Numbered from the stretch's first letter, positions 43,704 through 53,693 are shown. The stretch: 64,000 nt of DNA from RUG11198 sp964600615 (GCA_964600615.1 CAZRJK010000001.1:1-64000), one strand, 5' to 3'. A program made the numbers and translations. The notes: a model not told the origin generated them from the sequence alone.

Positions 43704-46250
43704 ATGGAAGACATAATAAAGAAAATATATGACTATTCACTAGAAGAAATAATTGGAGAAAGATTTGGAAAATATTCTAAATATATTATCCAAGATAGAG
43801 CAATCCCTGACGTAAGAGATGGTCTAAAACCAGTACAAAGAAGAATACTATTCTCTATGTACAAAGAAAAAAATACCTATGATAAACCATATAAAAAGAG
43901 TGCTCGTGCCGTAGGAGACGTTATGGGTAAATATCACCCACATGGAGACTCATCAATCTATGAAGCAATTGTAAGACTTAGTCAAGATTGGAAAATGAGA
44001 GAACCACTTATTGATATGCAAGGTAATAATGGTTCTATAGATGGTGATGGTCCAGCTGCCTCTCGTTATACCGAAGCAAGATTATCCAAAATAGCTGGAG
44101 CAATGCTACAAGATATTGATAAAAACACTGTAGCTATGGCTCCTAACTATGATGATACACTATTAGAACCAACCGTCTTACCAGCTAAATTTCCTAATTT
44201 ATTAGTAAATGGAACAACAGGAATATCAGCAGGATATGCCACTAATATTCCACCACATAATCTAGAAGAAGTAATAAATGCTACTATTTATAGAATAGAT
44301 AATCCTAATAGTAGATTAGACACTATTATGAATTATATTAAAGGACCAGATTTTCCTACCGGAGCCATAATTGAAGGAATAGATGGTATCAAAAGTGCTT
44401 ATGAAACTGGAAAAGGGAAAATAATAATAAAATCTAAAACAAAAATAGAAAAAAATAAAATAATAATAACAGAAATCCCTTATGAAGTTAACAAAGCCTT
44501 ATTAATTAGAAAAATAGATGAATTAAGAATAGATAAAAAAATAGAAGGAATATCTGAAGTAAGAGATGAATCTGATAAAGATGGCTTACAAATATCTATT
44601 GATTTAAAGAAAGATGCTAACGCTGAAAACATCTTAAATTATTTATATAAAAATACTGAATTACAAATATCATATAATTTTAACAATGTTGTAATAGTAA
44701 AAAGAAGACCGGTATTAGCAGGATTACTATTAATATTAGATGCTTATATTGAACATCAAAGAGATGTAATCAAAAAAAGAAGTGAATTTGATTTAGCCCA
44801 TGCCAAAGCTAGATATCATATTGTAGAAGGATTAATAAAAGCAATATCAGTACTAGATGAAGTAATAAAAACCATAAGAGAAAGTAAAGATAGATCAGAT
44901 TCTATTGCAAATTTAATAAAGAAATTTGAATTTACCGAAGAACAAGCTACAGCAATAGTAGATATGCGTTTATATAGATTATCTAATACAGATATCTTAT
45001 TACTAGAAGAAGAACAACAAAAACTAATAAAAATAATTGAAACACTAGAACAAATACTAAAGGATCCAGATAAATTAGATTCTGTAATAAAAGAAGAATT
45101 AAGAAGAATAAAGAAAGAATATGCAACACCTAGAAAATCAGAAATAAGAGAAGAAATAACTGAAATAAAAATTGATACTACCGCTATGATACCTAAAGAA
45201 GATGTAATAGTAGTAGTAACTAAAGAAGGTTATATTAAAAGAACTTCTCAAAGAAGCTTTGCTGCTTCTAATATAGAAGATTTAACCCTAAAAGAAAATG
45301 ATTATGTAATAGGTACTTATAACATGAATACCCTAGATACATTACTAATATTTACTAATTTAGGAAATTACTTATATATCCCTGTTCATGAAATACCAGA
45401 TTTAAAATGGAAAGATTTAGGAAAACATATGAGTAATGTCATAACCGTAGATGAAGGAGAATTAGTCATAAACGCTATGCCGGTATACGATTGGGATGCT
45501 AATCTATATATAACATCTTTCTCTAAACTAGGAATGGTAAAAAGAACTAAATTAAAAGAATTTATCGTTCAAAGATATTCTAAAGCTATCAATATGATGA
45601 ATCTTAAAGAAAATGACGAAGTAATAGATGTAAGCTATAGCATTGGAACAAACGTTTTAGCAGTAACCAAAAAAGGTTATGGATTATGGTATAACATCAA
45701 TGAAGTAAATCCAGTAGGCTTAAAAGCAGCTGGTGTAAAATCTATTAACCTAAGAGATGATGAAGTAGTAAGTAGTATCTTGTTTAATAAAGATGAAAGT
45801 GAATTTATAACTATCATAACTGATAAAGGAACAGCTAAAAGAATGAGATTTACTGAAATAGACACGGGAAGTAGAGCAAATCGCGGACTAATGTTCATGA
45901 AAGAAATAAAATCTAATCCAAGTAGAATAGTTAAAGCTTATGTAACAAATAGTAAAAATTCTATTATCGTAGTTTCTGATAATTATACTAAAGAAATTAA
46001 ACTAACAGAAATACCTATTATGGATAGATATAGTAATGGTTCTTATATTATAAAAGATAAAATAAATAATAGCTATTTAAATACAGAAATGCTATCAAAA
46101 GATGATTTTGATAACAAAGAATATATCGCAGATAAATTACCAGAACAAACAGCTTTAAGCTTTGATATGTTAAATAAAGAATCACTAAAACAAGTAGACG
46201 ATAAAATGATAACAATAAATAACTTTTTAGATGATATAGAAGGAAAATAA
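43704..46250 (+). CDS. parC: DNA topoisomerase IV subunit A
   Basis: An 848-residue type IIA topoisomerase A subunit. The active Tyr is Y122 in AASRYTEARL; the quinolone-determining region reads KYHPHGDSSIYEAIVRLSQD, with SSIYEA and NTYDKPYKKSARAVG as in ParC rather than GyrA. The C-terminal domain has about five beta-pinwheel blades (VVTKEGYIKRTS, TSFSKLGMVKRTK) and lacks the GyrA box. It decatenates chromosomes with ParE, whose gene is not adjacent. Start at 43704 with AAAGGTG upstream. Confidence 0.93.
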   Translation: MEDIIKKIYDYSLEEIIGERFGKYSKYIIQDRAIPDVRDGLKPVQRRILFSMYKEKNTYDKPYKKSARAVGDVMGKYHPHGDSSIYEAIVRLSQDWKMREPLIDMQGNNGSIDGDGPAASRYTEARLSKIAGAMLQDIDKNTVAMAPNYDDTLLEPTVLPAKFPNLLVNGTTGISAGYATNIPPHNLEEVINATIYRIDNPNSRLDTIMNYIKGPDFPTGAIIEGIDGIKSAYETGKGKIIIKSKTKIEKNKIIITEIPYEVNKALLIRKIDELRIDKKIEGISEVRDESDKDGLQISIDLKKDANAENILNYLYKNTELQISYNFNNVVIVKRRPVLAGLLLILDAYIEHQRDVIKKRSEFDLAHAKARYHIVEGLIKAISVLDEVIKTIRESKDRSDSIANLIKKFEFTEEQATAIVDMRLYRLSNTDILLLEEEQQKLIKIIETLEQILKDPDKLDSVIKEELRRIKKEYATPRKSEIREEITEIKIDTTAMIPKEDVIVVVTKEGYIKRTSQRSFAASNIEDLTLKENDYVIGTYNMNTLDTLLIFTNLGNYLYIPVHEIPDLKWKDLGKHMSNVITVDEGELVINAMPVYDWDANLYITSFSKLGMVKRTKLKEFIVQRYSKAINMMNLKENDEVIDVSYSIGTNVLAVTKKGYGLWYNINEVNPVGLKAAGVKSINLRDDEVVSSILFNKDESEFITIITDKGTAKRMRFTEIDTGSRANRGLMFMKEIKSNPSRIVKAYVTNSKNSIIVVSDNYTKEIKLTEIPIMDRYSNGSYIIKDKINNSYLNTEMLSKDDFDNKEYIADKLPEQTALSFDMLNKESLKQVDDKMITINNFLDDIEGK

Positions 46251-46267
46251 TCCTTCTTTTTTCTTTT
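46239..46267 (+). terminator. Terminator after parC
   Basis: GAAGGA (46239-46244) pairs with TCCTTC (46251-46256), then T residues. The stop is in the loop. Confidence 0.75.
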
Positions 46268-46292
46268 ATATATTTTAAATAAAATAAAATTA

Positions 46293-46301
46293 TGATATAA
46301 T
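46293..46301 (+). promoter_or_regulatory. Extended -10 promoter, surface protein pair
   Basis: TGATATAAT, 26 bases before the start at 46327. Confidence 0.6.
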
Positions 46302-46326
46302 CAAAACATAATAAGGCAGTGATAAA

Positions 46327-47808
46327 ATGAAAAAAAATACTAAGTTTTTAATATCTTTAGTCTTCATTCTAACATTTTCAATAGTATTAATATCTACCAT
46401 AAGAAAATTCACCCTAGCAGCAGATATAAATATAGCAAGTGAAGTATATAATATTGAAAATGAATATATAACAAACATATCACCACAAACTAGTATTTCT
46501 CTTTATAAAAAATATTTTGATTTAGAAAACTGCTATTTAAAAGTAACAGATGATAATAATGAAGAAATAACTAGTGGCTATGTATATACTGGTAGTAATA
46601 CTGTCGTTTATAATAATAATCATACCATTATAAAAACATATAAAAATATCATAACAGGAGACATAAATAAAGATGGAGAAGTAGATAATAAAGATTTAAA
46701 TATTGCTGCAAAATACCTAGTAAATAATAGTTTTACAAATTATTTAATTAAAGCTATGGATATAAATAAAGATAATCAAATAAAAATAAATGATTTAACT
46801 CTATTAGAAAAAAATCTTAACTCTTCATATGAATCATTAACACTAAATACTGATAATATAACATTAATGTCAGGAGAAAAGAAAAGAATTATACCAACCA
46901 TAAAACCAAGTATAATCCTAAATCAAAATCTAAACTGGCAAACGAATAATAACAGTGCTACTGTTGATGAAAGTGGCCTAATAACTGCTAATACCGAAGG
47001 AGAAACAATTATAACAGCATCAACAAAAGATGGTACTAAAACCAAAACAATTCATGTAACTGTCGATAACACCCCATTACTTGTAACAAATAATATTAGC
47101 ATCTATCGTGGTGGAAATCCAAGTAGAATAGACATAAAAGCCATTGATTATGATGAATTAACATGTTCTTCTGCTAATGAAAATATTGCAACTTGTGAAC
47201 TTGATAACAAAGATTTAATCGTAAAATCAGTAAGTGATGGTAACACTAAAATAACTGTAACTAGTCCAAATTATGGATCAGTAGAATTAAATGTTGAAGT
47301 AATATTTACTTATTTTTCACTATTCCCTAAAGCAGATTGTTTAAGATATAGAGAGAGTAAAGCTGGCGGAACTATAACAGGATATAATTTTGGAGAATTT
47401 AGTGTAAAAAATATAAGCGATAGAGATATAATAACATATGCCTCAATAAATAGATATGGTATTTCTCTTACAGCAGGAGATAAAACAGGAGATGCCATCG
47501 TAACATTTACTGAAAGTAATGGTAACAATGAAGTCAATTTTACAGCAAAAGTATATAAATTAGAATTAGCTAGTAAAAGTGGAACTACTAATTTAGCAAC
47601 ACCTATTAATATTGAAATTACAAATGAAAATACTGGAAATCTAGCTTGTACAAGCAGTAACAACGATATAGCCACATGTAATATAAATAATAATATCTTA
47701 ACCATAACTCCAGTAGCAGTAGGACAAGCAACAATAACAGTAACTGGTGACAAATGTGGAACTGCTACTTATAATTTAAATATAGATAATAGTATGGAGG
47801 TGGGATAA
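46327..47808 (+). CDS. Secreted protein with dockerin and Ig-like domains
   Basis: A 493-residue exported protein with an N-terminal hydrophobic signal/anchor (7-25). Residues 111-164 form a type I dockerin with two calcium loops (GDINKDGEVDNKDL and MDINKDNQIKINDL). Residues 168-247 are a Big_2 bacterial Ig-like domain (ITLMSGEKKRIIPTIKP, SGLITANTEGETIITA). Further Big_2-like modules follow, two with Cys pairs (LTCSSANENIATCEL, LACTSSNNDIATCNI). There is no C-terminal anchor. The next gene overlaps by one base and encodes a membrane-anchored cadherin-like protein, so the two are probably partners at the surface. Confidence 0.82.
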   Translation: MKKNTKFLISLVFILTFSIVLISTIRKFTLAADINIASEVYNIENEYITNISPQTSISLYKKYFDLENCYLKVTDDNNEEITSGYVYTGSNTVVYNNNHTIIKTYKNIITGDINKDGEVDNKDLNIAAKYLVNNSFTNYLIKAMDINKDNQIKINDLTLLEKNLNSSYESLTLNTDNITLMSGEKKRIIPTIKPSIILNQNLNWQTNNNSATVDESGLITANTEGETIITASTKDGTKTKTIHVTVDNTPLLVTNNISIYRGGNPSRIDIKAIDYDELTCSSANENIATCELDNKDLIVKSVSDGNTKITVTSPNYGSVELNVEVIFTYFSLFPKADCLRYRESKAGGTITGYNFGEFSVKNISDRDIITYASINRYGISLTAGDKTGDAIVTFTESNGNNEVNFTAKVYKLELASKSGTTNLATPINIEITNENTGNLACTSSNNDIATCNINNNILTITPVAVGQATITVTGDKCGTATYNLNIDNSMEVG

Positions 47809-49139
47809 TGAAGAAAATAACACTTCTAATACTAATGTTAATACCAATAAAAATAAATGCTGAAACATTAACTACAACTATAAATTGTCCTGAAAAAGCC
47901 AAACCAGAAACCATAATATCTTGTACCATAACTACAACCGCTACTAGTCCTTTAAATGGTTTAAAACTAAATCATAATCTAGATAACAATTTAACATATC
48001 AAAAAACAAGTATAAATAATAATTGGAAAACATACTATAAGGACAAAAATGGACTAGCCATAACCAAATTAAACAACACCGAAAAAGAAATAATAAACAT
48101 TGAATTATACTTTAAAACTCCAAAATTAAACACAACTAACAATACATATACTATAAATCTAACCAATATAGAAGCAAGCAATAATAATTATGATTTATTA
48201 ACAAGTAGCAATATATCTAAACAAATAACGGTTGTATCAGATGATAATTCCTTATCAAATCTAACTATAACTAATGCTTCCCTAACAAGTAATTTTAACA
48301 AAAATAAATTAGATTATGAAGGAACAACTAACGATAATAACATCACGATAAATGCTACACCAACTGATAAAAACGCTAAAGTAACAGGACACACTGGTAA
48401 TCAAACAGCAAATTATGGTTCTAATATCTATACCATAACCGTAACCAGTCCATTAGGAAACATTAGAAATTATACTATAACAATAATAAGACAACTACCT
48501 AAATCAAAAAATAGTGAAGAAACTAATCCTACCCTAAAGAATATTGAAATAGAAGGATCTTCAATTAATTTTAAACAAGATAAATATAATTATGAAATAG
48601 AAGTACCTAATAATCAAACAACTATAGATTTAAGTGCTCTACCTTTTGCAAAAGATTCAAAAGTAGAAATAGATAAACCTGATTATTTAAAAGAAGGAAA
48701 TAATATAATTACTATAACTGTAACATCAAAAGATGGAACAGTATGCAAATATACTATTAATGTAATAAGAAAAAAATTATCAAGTGATACTACTATAAAG
48801 AAAATAATAATAGATAATTACAAATTAAATATTAAAGAAAATATTTATAATTATGAACTTAAAATAAAAGAAGAAAACAAACTAAATATAAAAGTAATAT
48901 TAAATGATGATAAAGCAACATATACAATAGAAGGAAATAAAGATTTAAAAACAGGAAGTATAATCACTATCAAAGTAACCGCAGAAGACAAAACAACAGA
49001 AGAATATAACATTGAAATAATCAAAGAAAAAATAAGTGATAAGAATCTATTAGAAAATAAAAGATTATTAATAATAACCAGCATATTACTTATATTAACA
49101 TCTTCTATAGCCTTAATAGGAAAAAGAATAAAGAAATAA
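47808..49139 (+). CDS. Cadherin-like surface protein with C-terminal anchor
   Basis: A 443-residue protein: signal peptide (about 1-18), a Cys-paired beta domain (NCPEKAKPETIISCTIT), then three cadherin-like beta-sandwich domains (LSNLTITNASLTSNFNKNK with YTITVTSPLGNIRNYTITI; two further copies with IITITVTSKDGTVCKYTI and IITIKVTAEDKTTEEYNI). A C-terminal membrane helix (about 420-438) ends in KRIKK. The start overlaps the previous stop as TAATG, with GGAGGTG upstream. It is likely a structural or adhesive partner of the dockerin protein. Confidence 0.8.
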   Translation: MKKITLLILMLIPIKINAETLTTTINCPEKAKPETIISCTITTTATSPLNGLKLNHNLDNNLTYQKTSINNNWKTYYKDKNGLAITKLNNTEKEIINIELYFKTPKLNTTNNTYTINLTNIEASNNNYDLLTSSNISKQITVVSDDNSLSNLTITNASLTSNFNKNKLDYEGTTNDNNITINATPTDKNAKVTGHTGNQTANYGSNIYTITVTSPLGNIRNYTITIIRQLPKSKNSEETNPTLKNIEIEGSSINFKQDKYNYEIEVPNNQTTIDLSALPFAKDSKVEIDKPDYLKEGNNIITITVTSKDGTVCKYTINVIRKKLSSDTTIKKIIIDNYKLNIKENIYNYELKIKEENKLNIKVILNDDKATYTIEGNKDLKTGSIITIKVTAEDKTTEEYNIEIIKEKISDKNLLENKRLLIITSILLILTSSIALIGKRIKK

Positions 49140-49154
49140 TATTCTTTTTCTTTT
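49121..49154 (+). terminator. Terminator overlapping the end of the cadherin-like gene
   Basis: AAAAAGAATA (49121-49130) pairs with TATTCTTTTT (49140-49149), then T residues. The stop lies in the loop. Confidence 0.6.
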
Positions 49155-49167
49155 ATTTTAAATATAG

Positions 49168-49173
49168 TATAAT
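49168..49173 (+). promoter_or_regulatory. Putative -10 of the murF operon
   Basis: TATAAT lies 19 bases before the murF start; AGAGGTG follows it. Confidence 0.5.
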
Positions 49174-49191
49174 ATATATAGAGGTGATACA

Positions 49192-50577
49192 ATGCCAAAC
49201 ATATATGTAAAAGATATTATAAACAAATTTAATGGTAAATTATTAGTAGGAGATGAAAATTTAATCTTAGAAAACATCTCTAAAGATACAAGAACTATAA
49301 ATAAAGGAGATATCTATATTGGAATCAAAGGAGAAACCTTTGATGGTAATAAGTATTACCAAGAAGCATTAGATAAAGGAGCAATTTGCTGTATCTTAGA
49401 TAATATAGATGAAGTAGATATATCAAAATATCAAGATAAAACTATAGTAAAAGTAGATAATACCATTAAATGCCTTCAAGAATTAGCAGAATATAAAAGA
49501 AGTTTGTATAATATTCCTGTAATAGCAGTAACAGGTTCAGTAGGTAAAACTAGTACTAAAGATATAATCTATGAAGTAGTAAAAACCAAGTATAAAACCC
49601 TAAAAACAGAAGGAAACCAAAATAATCATATTGGCCTTCCTCTAACTATATTAAAACTAAAAGATGAAGAAGCTTTAGTCACTGAAATGGGAATGAATCA
49701 CTTAGGAGAATTATCAGTACTAGCAAATATTGTAAAACCAACTATAGCAGTAATAACTAATATTGGTACTGCTCATATAGGTAACTTAGGTTCAAGAGAA
49801 AATATCTTAAAAGCCAAATTAGAAATAACAGAACCACTATCAAAAGAAAACACTTTAATAATAAATAACGATAATGACTTATTACATAAAGAATATGATA
49901 AATTAAAAGATAAATATAATATAATTACTATAGGAATAGATAATAAAAGTAATTATAACGCTACTAACATCAAAGATAATATCTTCTCAAGTACTTTTAA
50001 TATTGATAACGATAATATAAACATAAACGTAGGAAGTACAGCTTTTATCTATAATTCCTTAGTAGCTTATGCTGTAGGAAAACAATTAAATATTGATAGT
50101 ACTAATATAATAAAAGCCATAAATAACTTCAAACTAAGCCCTCATAGATTAGAAAAAATAGAAATAGATAATAACATTACATTAATAGATGATACCTATA
50201 ATGCTAATCTAGATTCTATGTTAAATTCCTTATCAATTTTAAGTAAAGTAAAAGATAGAAGAAGAGTAGCTATCTTAGGAGATATCTTAGAATTAGGTAG
50301 TTATTCTGAAGAAATACATAGAAATATAGGGAAAAGTATAACTAAAGATAATCTAGATATTCTAATAACTATAGGAAACGATTCTAATTATATAAAAGAA
50401 GAAGCTATAAATAATAGCTTCCCTAAAGATAAAATATATTCATTTAATAATTATCAAGAATCATTAAAAGAAATACATAATATTCTAAAAGAAAATGATA
50501 TAGTCCTACTAAAAGCATCTCATGGTATGGAACTAACTAAAATAGTAGATTATTTAAAAGGAGAAAGCAATGTTTAA
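49192..50577 (+). CDS. murF: UDP-MurNAc-tripeptide--D-Ala-D-Ala ligase
   Basis: A 461-residue Mur ligase of normal length that adds the D-Ala-D-Ala dipeptide (made by Ddl) to the peptidoglycan precursor. N-terminal DTRTINKGDIYIGIKGETFDG, ATP loop VTGSVGKTSTKD, EMGMNHLGEL and DDTYNANLDSML are typical. AGAGGTG precedes the ATG. Its last codons carry the ribosome-binding site and start of the next gene (8-base overlap). Confidence 0.95.
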   Translation: MPNIYVKDIINKFNGKLLVGDENLILENISKDTRTINKGDIYIGIKGETFDGNKYYQEALDKGAICCILDNIDEVDISKYQDKTIVKVDNTIKCLQELAEYKRSLYNIPVIAVTGSVGKTSTKDIIYEVVKTKYKTLKTEGNQNNHIGLPLTILKLKDEEALVTEMGMNHLGELSVLANIVKPTIAVITNIGTAHIGNLGSRENILKAKLEITEPLSKENTLIINNDNDLLHKEYDKLKDKYNIITIGIDNKSNYNATNIKDNIFSSTFNIDNDNININVGSTAFIYNSLVAYAVGKQLNIDSTNIIKAINNFKLSPHRLEKIEIDNNITLIDDTYNANLDSMLNSLSILSKVKDRRRVAILGDILELGSYSEEIHRNIGKSITKDNLDILITIGNDSNYIKEEAINNSFPKDKIYSFNNYQESLKEIHNILKENDIVLLKASHGMELTKIVDYLKGESNV

Positions 50578-50586
50578 TATATTTAA
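50557..50586 (+). repeat. 30-bp direct repeat, copy 1
   Basis: Identical to 51101-51130. It holds the end of murF, the AAAGGAG site, the ATG and the first codons (MFNIFK) of the next gene. Similarity continues imperfectly for about 50 further bases. Confidence 0.85.
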
Positions 50587-51121
50587 GAAAAAAGAAAATA
50601 ATAATATTGAAAGTACAATTATAAATGATCTACAATATAATAAAGAATATAATCAATATACAGGAACTTCTTACATAAATAAATTTAATAAAGAATGCAA
50701 CATAACAATAGAATCAAATGATATAGAATATGCTGAAAAATGTATAAAATTTATCAATAATGAAGAATCAAATACTATATTTGAAGCAATATATGAATCA
50801 TTAGTACTATATTGTAAATCATACTTAGAAGAATATAACGATATTAATATTCCTAAAGACATATCAGGTAAAGATATCCTAAACTATTTAAGTGAAGAAA
50901 CAATTTGCATATTTGATAACAAAGATAACAAAATAGGCTTTAATATCACTGGTAATTGTACATGGGAAGAAGAACATGGTTTTATCATAGTAGTAAATGA
51001 TGAAAAAGTAAAATATGTTGGTGAACATGGAAATCTATATTATCCATGGGAAGATTTAAGTCAAGAATCACATAACTTTGCCACAAATAATAAAGAGAAT
51101 AAAGGAGAAAGCAATGTTTAA
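50570..51121 (+). CDS. DUF6985-like protein, possible immunity protein
   Basis: A 183-residue soluble protein. Residues 110-165 (EETICIFDNKDNKIGFNITG, then CTWEEEHGFIIVVNDEKV and YVGEHG) resemble the DUF6985 domain, often found among polymorphic-toxin immunity genes. The N-terminal MFNIFKKKE and C-terminal GESNV result from the duplicated coupling segment at both ends of the gene. It overlaps murF and the next gene by 8 bases each. Function is inferred from family company only; no toxin gene is adjacent. Confidence 0.55.
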   Translation: MFNIFKKKENNNIESTIINDLQYNKEYNQYTGTSYINKFNKECNITIESNDIEYAEKCIKFINNEESNTIFEAIYESLVLYCKSYLEEYNDINIPKDISGKDILNYLSEETICIFDNKDNKIGFNITGNCTWEEEHGFIIVVNDEKVKYVGEHGNLYYPWEDLSQESHNFATNNKENKGESNV

Positions 51122-51130
51122 TATATTTAA
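51101..51130 (+). repeat. 30-bp direct repeat, copy 2
   Basis: Second copy of 50557-50586. It spans the end of the DUF6985-like gene and the start of the GAD-like gene. Confidence 0.85.
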
Positions 51131-51761
51131 AAAAAAAGAAAAGAATAGTATTGAAAACAATAATGTAAACAATCAACAATATAATAATAATCTTTTAAAT
51201 GAATTTCTTAACAAATTTCCCCCATCACAAGACCTAATAAAACCAGATGAAAACATCATAAATAAATATAAAGATAAACTACCACAAGAAATAATTGATC
51301 TATGGAAGAATTATGGTTTCGGTAATTATGGAGATGGACTAATTAAAGTAATTAATCCTGATGATTATCTAGATAATCTATTTACATGGTTAGGAAAAGA
51401 ATATGATAATTATGTTCCTATTATGATAACTGCCTTTGGAGATATATTTTATTATCGAAAACTAACGGATACCGAAAACGATATCTGTATGCTTAGTATC
51501 CATTATAGAGATATAATTACTTGTACTTATTCATATCAAGAATTCTTTGAAACATACATAGTTAAAGATGAAATTATAAAAGAATTATTAAAAAAAGAAT
51601 TATTTAATGAAGCCATAAACAAATTAGGAAAATTAACATCCGAAGAAATATATTACTTTGTACCCGCTCTTTGCCTAGGTGGTGGAGAAAATATTAAATA
51701 TATAGATAAAGGAAAAGCAACAGTTCACCAAAACATCCTATTTCAATTAGGCAATAAATAA
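51114..51761 (+). CDS. GAD-like/Tdi1-type putative immunity protein
   Basis: A 215-residue protein. Residues 45-100 match the GAD-like domain (PQEIIDLWKNYGFGNYGDGL, KVINPDDYLDNLF), and the C-terminal part (IMITAFGDIFYYR to ICMLSIHYRDII, then ALCLGG) matches the Tdi1/DUF1851 domain. Tdi1 is the immunity partner of a T6SS DNase in Agrobacterium, and relatives occur widely as stand-alone immunity genes. I start at 51114, where AAAGGAG precedes the ATG and the MFNIFKKKE start repeats that of the upstream gene. Confidence 0.75.
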   Translation: MFNIFKKKEKNSIENNNVNNQQYNNNLLNEFLNKFPPSQDLIKPDENIINKYKDKLPQEIIDLWKNYGFGNYGDGLIKVINPDDYLDNLFTWLGKEYDNYVPIMITAFGDIFYYRKLTDTENDICMLSIHYRDIITCTYSYQEFFETYIVKDEIIKELLKKELFNEAINKLGKLTSEEIYYFVPALCLGGGENIKYIDKGKATVHQNILFQLGNK

Positions 51762-51786
51762 TAATATATACATAAACAAGTATTTA

Positions 51787-51795
51787 TGATATAAT
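51787..51795 (+). promoter_or_regulatory. Extended -10 promoter of the coiled-coil gene
   Basis: TGATATAAT, 24 bases before the start at 51819. Confidence 0.6.
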
Positions 51796-51818
51796 TAATC
51801 AAAATAAGAGGTGTAAAT

Positions 51819-53525
51819 ATGAATGAAGCAGGGTTAAGTAGATTAATTGAAAATGCTGGATTAACAGCAGATGCATTAAATATAGAAGATAAAAATAAAA
51901 ATAGAATCAGGAATGCTAAAGGTGAAGCAGAAAAAATTGAAGATTTAACAAAAGATTTATATATTCTACAAATAATTAGAGAGGAATTAGCTAAAATTCC
52001 AGAGTCAAGAACCACTGGTAGAAATATATTTCTTCAAAGAGAACAAACATCATTAGAGTTTGCTAGAGGAATGTCACAAAACATGTCACAAAAACAAGAA
52101 GAATTAACTAAAAACGTAGAAAAAGAACTAAATAGGGCAAGAGTAATGGAAGATAATCTATTTGAAAAAGTAAGACATCCAAGTCCCTATGGAGTTCCTT
52201 TAACCATAAATAAAAGAATATTAAACGAATTAGATAAAAATAAATCTATTCAAAAATATAGTAAAAGTGAAGAAGCAGCAGTAAAGACTCTATTACCAGG
52301 ACACAGCCAAATAATATTAACAAGTAATCCTAATAATCAAGTAAGACAGAGCTTAGCTGCCTATAAAAGAGTAATAGAAGCAAAATTTAAAAATGAAAAA
52401 GAAGGCCTAACTAAACCAGAATATAGTAGTACATCTCCAAATATTGATGCTGAATATACTACCTTTTTAAATAATGATATAACAAAGATAGATGAAAGAA
52501 TAAAAAATCTAGCAGCATATCATCCTCTAGCAGATACAACAAGATTAAAAAATATGCGAAATGAAATAGCAACAGTATCAAAACAATTCTATGAATTAAA
52601 GAAAAATAGAATAATTATAGATAGATTAATAAATTTAGCAACCCAAATGAGTAATGGACAAAAAGAACAACTAATAATAAAATTAGAAAAAGAAAAGAAA
52701 GAAATTGATAAAAATATCAATTTATTACAAGATAGATTAGCAGTAGTTAAACAAAACTTTGAAGCAGAATTTAAAAAAGTAGAAGAATACGCTATTAACT
52801 TAGAAAATACAAAAAAAACAACAAGGCAAGAAGAACAACCAGCAAAAAAAGTAGTATTTAATCCAGATGTAAAAAAATATACCAGTGGTAAAAGAAAAAA
52901 TGATATTAAAGAACTTAAAGAAGCAAGAGAACAATTATTAGCGAATAAAGATAAAATTGAAGAACCAAAAAGAACCCCACAAGAACAAAAAAAGATGTAT
53001 GAAAAATATAAAGAAGCAAGAGATATTTTTGATAATTTGCAAAAATCAAAAGGACAATTTAAAAATGACGAAGTATTTAAACAACATGTAGTATCAAAAT
53101 TAGGGAAATATGGTTCTACCTATGAAGAAATAGTGGAAAATCTAAGTACTATAAGAGATAGTTTAGAAGTAACAGCTCAAATAAGACAAATAATGAACGA
53201 AGTAAGATCTGAATATAAATCTTATGAAGAAATGACCAAAGAAGAAGCAAATGGCTTAACTAGTATAGAAAATAAGATAATTGGTAGATTACTCACTACA
53301 AGAGAAAATGGAAACATATCAGAAGAATTAAAGGCTGAAATAGAGTACTATGTTAAAAAACATGGAGAATTAGAAAGTGATTTAAAACCTGCTTACTTAA
53401 ATAAACAAAACTATGAAAAAGAAACCTATCAAAAAATAGTAGATAAACTAAAAATAGATAACTATATCAACACAGAATTACTTGATGAAGTAGGACTAGT
53501 AACTGAATCAAAAAGATCTAGATAA
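51819..53525 (+). CDS. Large charged coiled-coil protein
   Basis: A 568-residue cytosolic protein, highly charged, with long predicted coiled coils (about 270-335 and 360-400) and no membrane helix or known enzyme motif. The N-terminus MNEAGLSRLIENAGLTADAL is helix-forming. Length and composition suggest a scaffold or chromosome/envelope organiser, but nothing identifies it. AGAGGTG precedes the ATG. Monocistronic, with a terminator that begins in the stop codon. Confidence 0.6.
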   Translation: MNEAGLSRLIENAGLTADALNIEDKNKNRIRNAKGEAEKIEDLTKDLYILQIIREELAKIPESRTTGRNIFLQREQTSLEFARGMSQNMSQKQEELTKNVEKELNRARVMEDNLFEKVRHPSPYGVPLTINKRILNELDKNKSIQKYSKSEEAAVKTLLPGHSQIILTSNPNNQVRQSLAAYKRVIEAKFKNEKEGLTKPEYSSTSPNIDAEYTTFLNNDITKIDERIKNLAAYHPLADTTRLKNMRNEIATVSKQFYELKKNRIIIDRLINLATQMSNGQKEQLIIKLEKEKKEIDKNINLLQDRLAVVKQNFEAEFKKVEEYAINLENTKKTTRQEEQPAKKVVFNPDVKKYTSGKRKNDIKELKEAREQLLANKDKIEEPKRTPQEQKKMYEKYKEARDIFDNLQKSKGQFKNDEVFKQHVVSKLGKYGSTYEEIVENLSTIRDSLEVTAQIRQIMNEVRSEYKSYEEMTKEEANGLTSIENKIIGRLLTTRENGNISEELKAEIEYYVKKHGELESDLKPAYLNKQNYEKETYQKIVDKLKIDNYINTELLDEVGLVTESKRSR

Positions 53526-53551
53526 AGAGTAATATATTTACTCTTTTTTTA
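53524..53551 (+). terminator. Terminator after the coiled-coil gene
   Basis: AAAGAGTAA (53524-53532) pairs with TTACTCTTT (53538-53546), then T residues. Confidence 0.85.
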
Positions 53552-53672
53552 CATTAAAATTTACAAAAACAAATGTAAAATCTAAATTACAGATATCCTT
53601 ATATTAATACTATTAAGTTTTTATAACCGTAAAAAAAATGTCTAATTTATTTATTTTCTTTTCCTTTTATTA

Positions 53673-53678
53673 TATAAT
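53673..53678 (+). promoter_or_regulatory. Putative -10 of the gene at 53694
   Basis: TATAAT lies 15 bases before the ATG, with GGTGAGA between. The preceding 120 bases hold no reading frame. Confidence 0.45.
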
Positions 53679-53693
53679 TATTATGGTGAGAAT

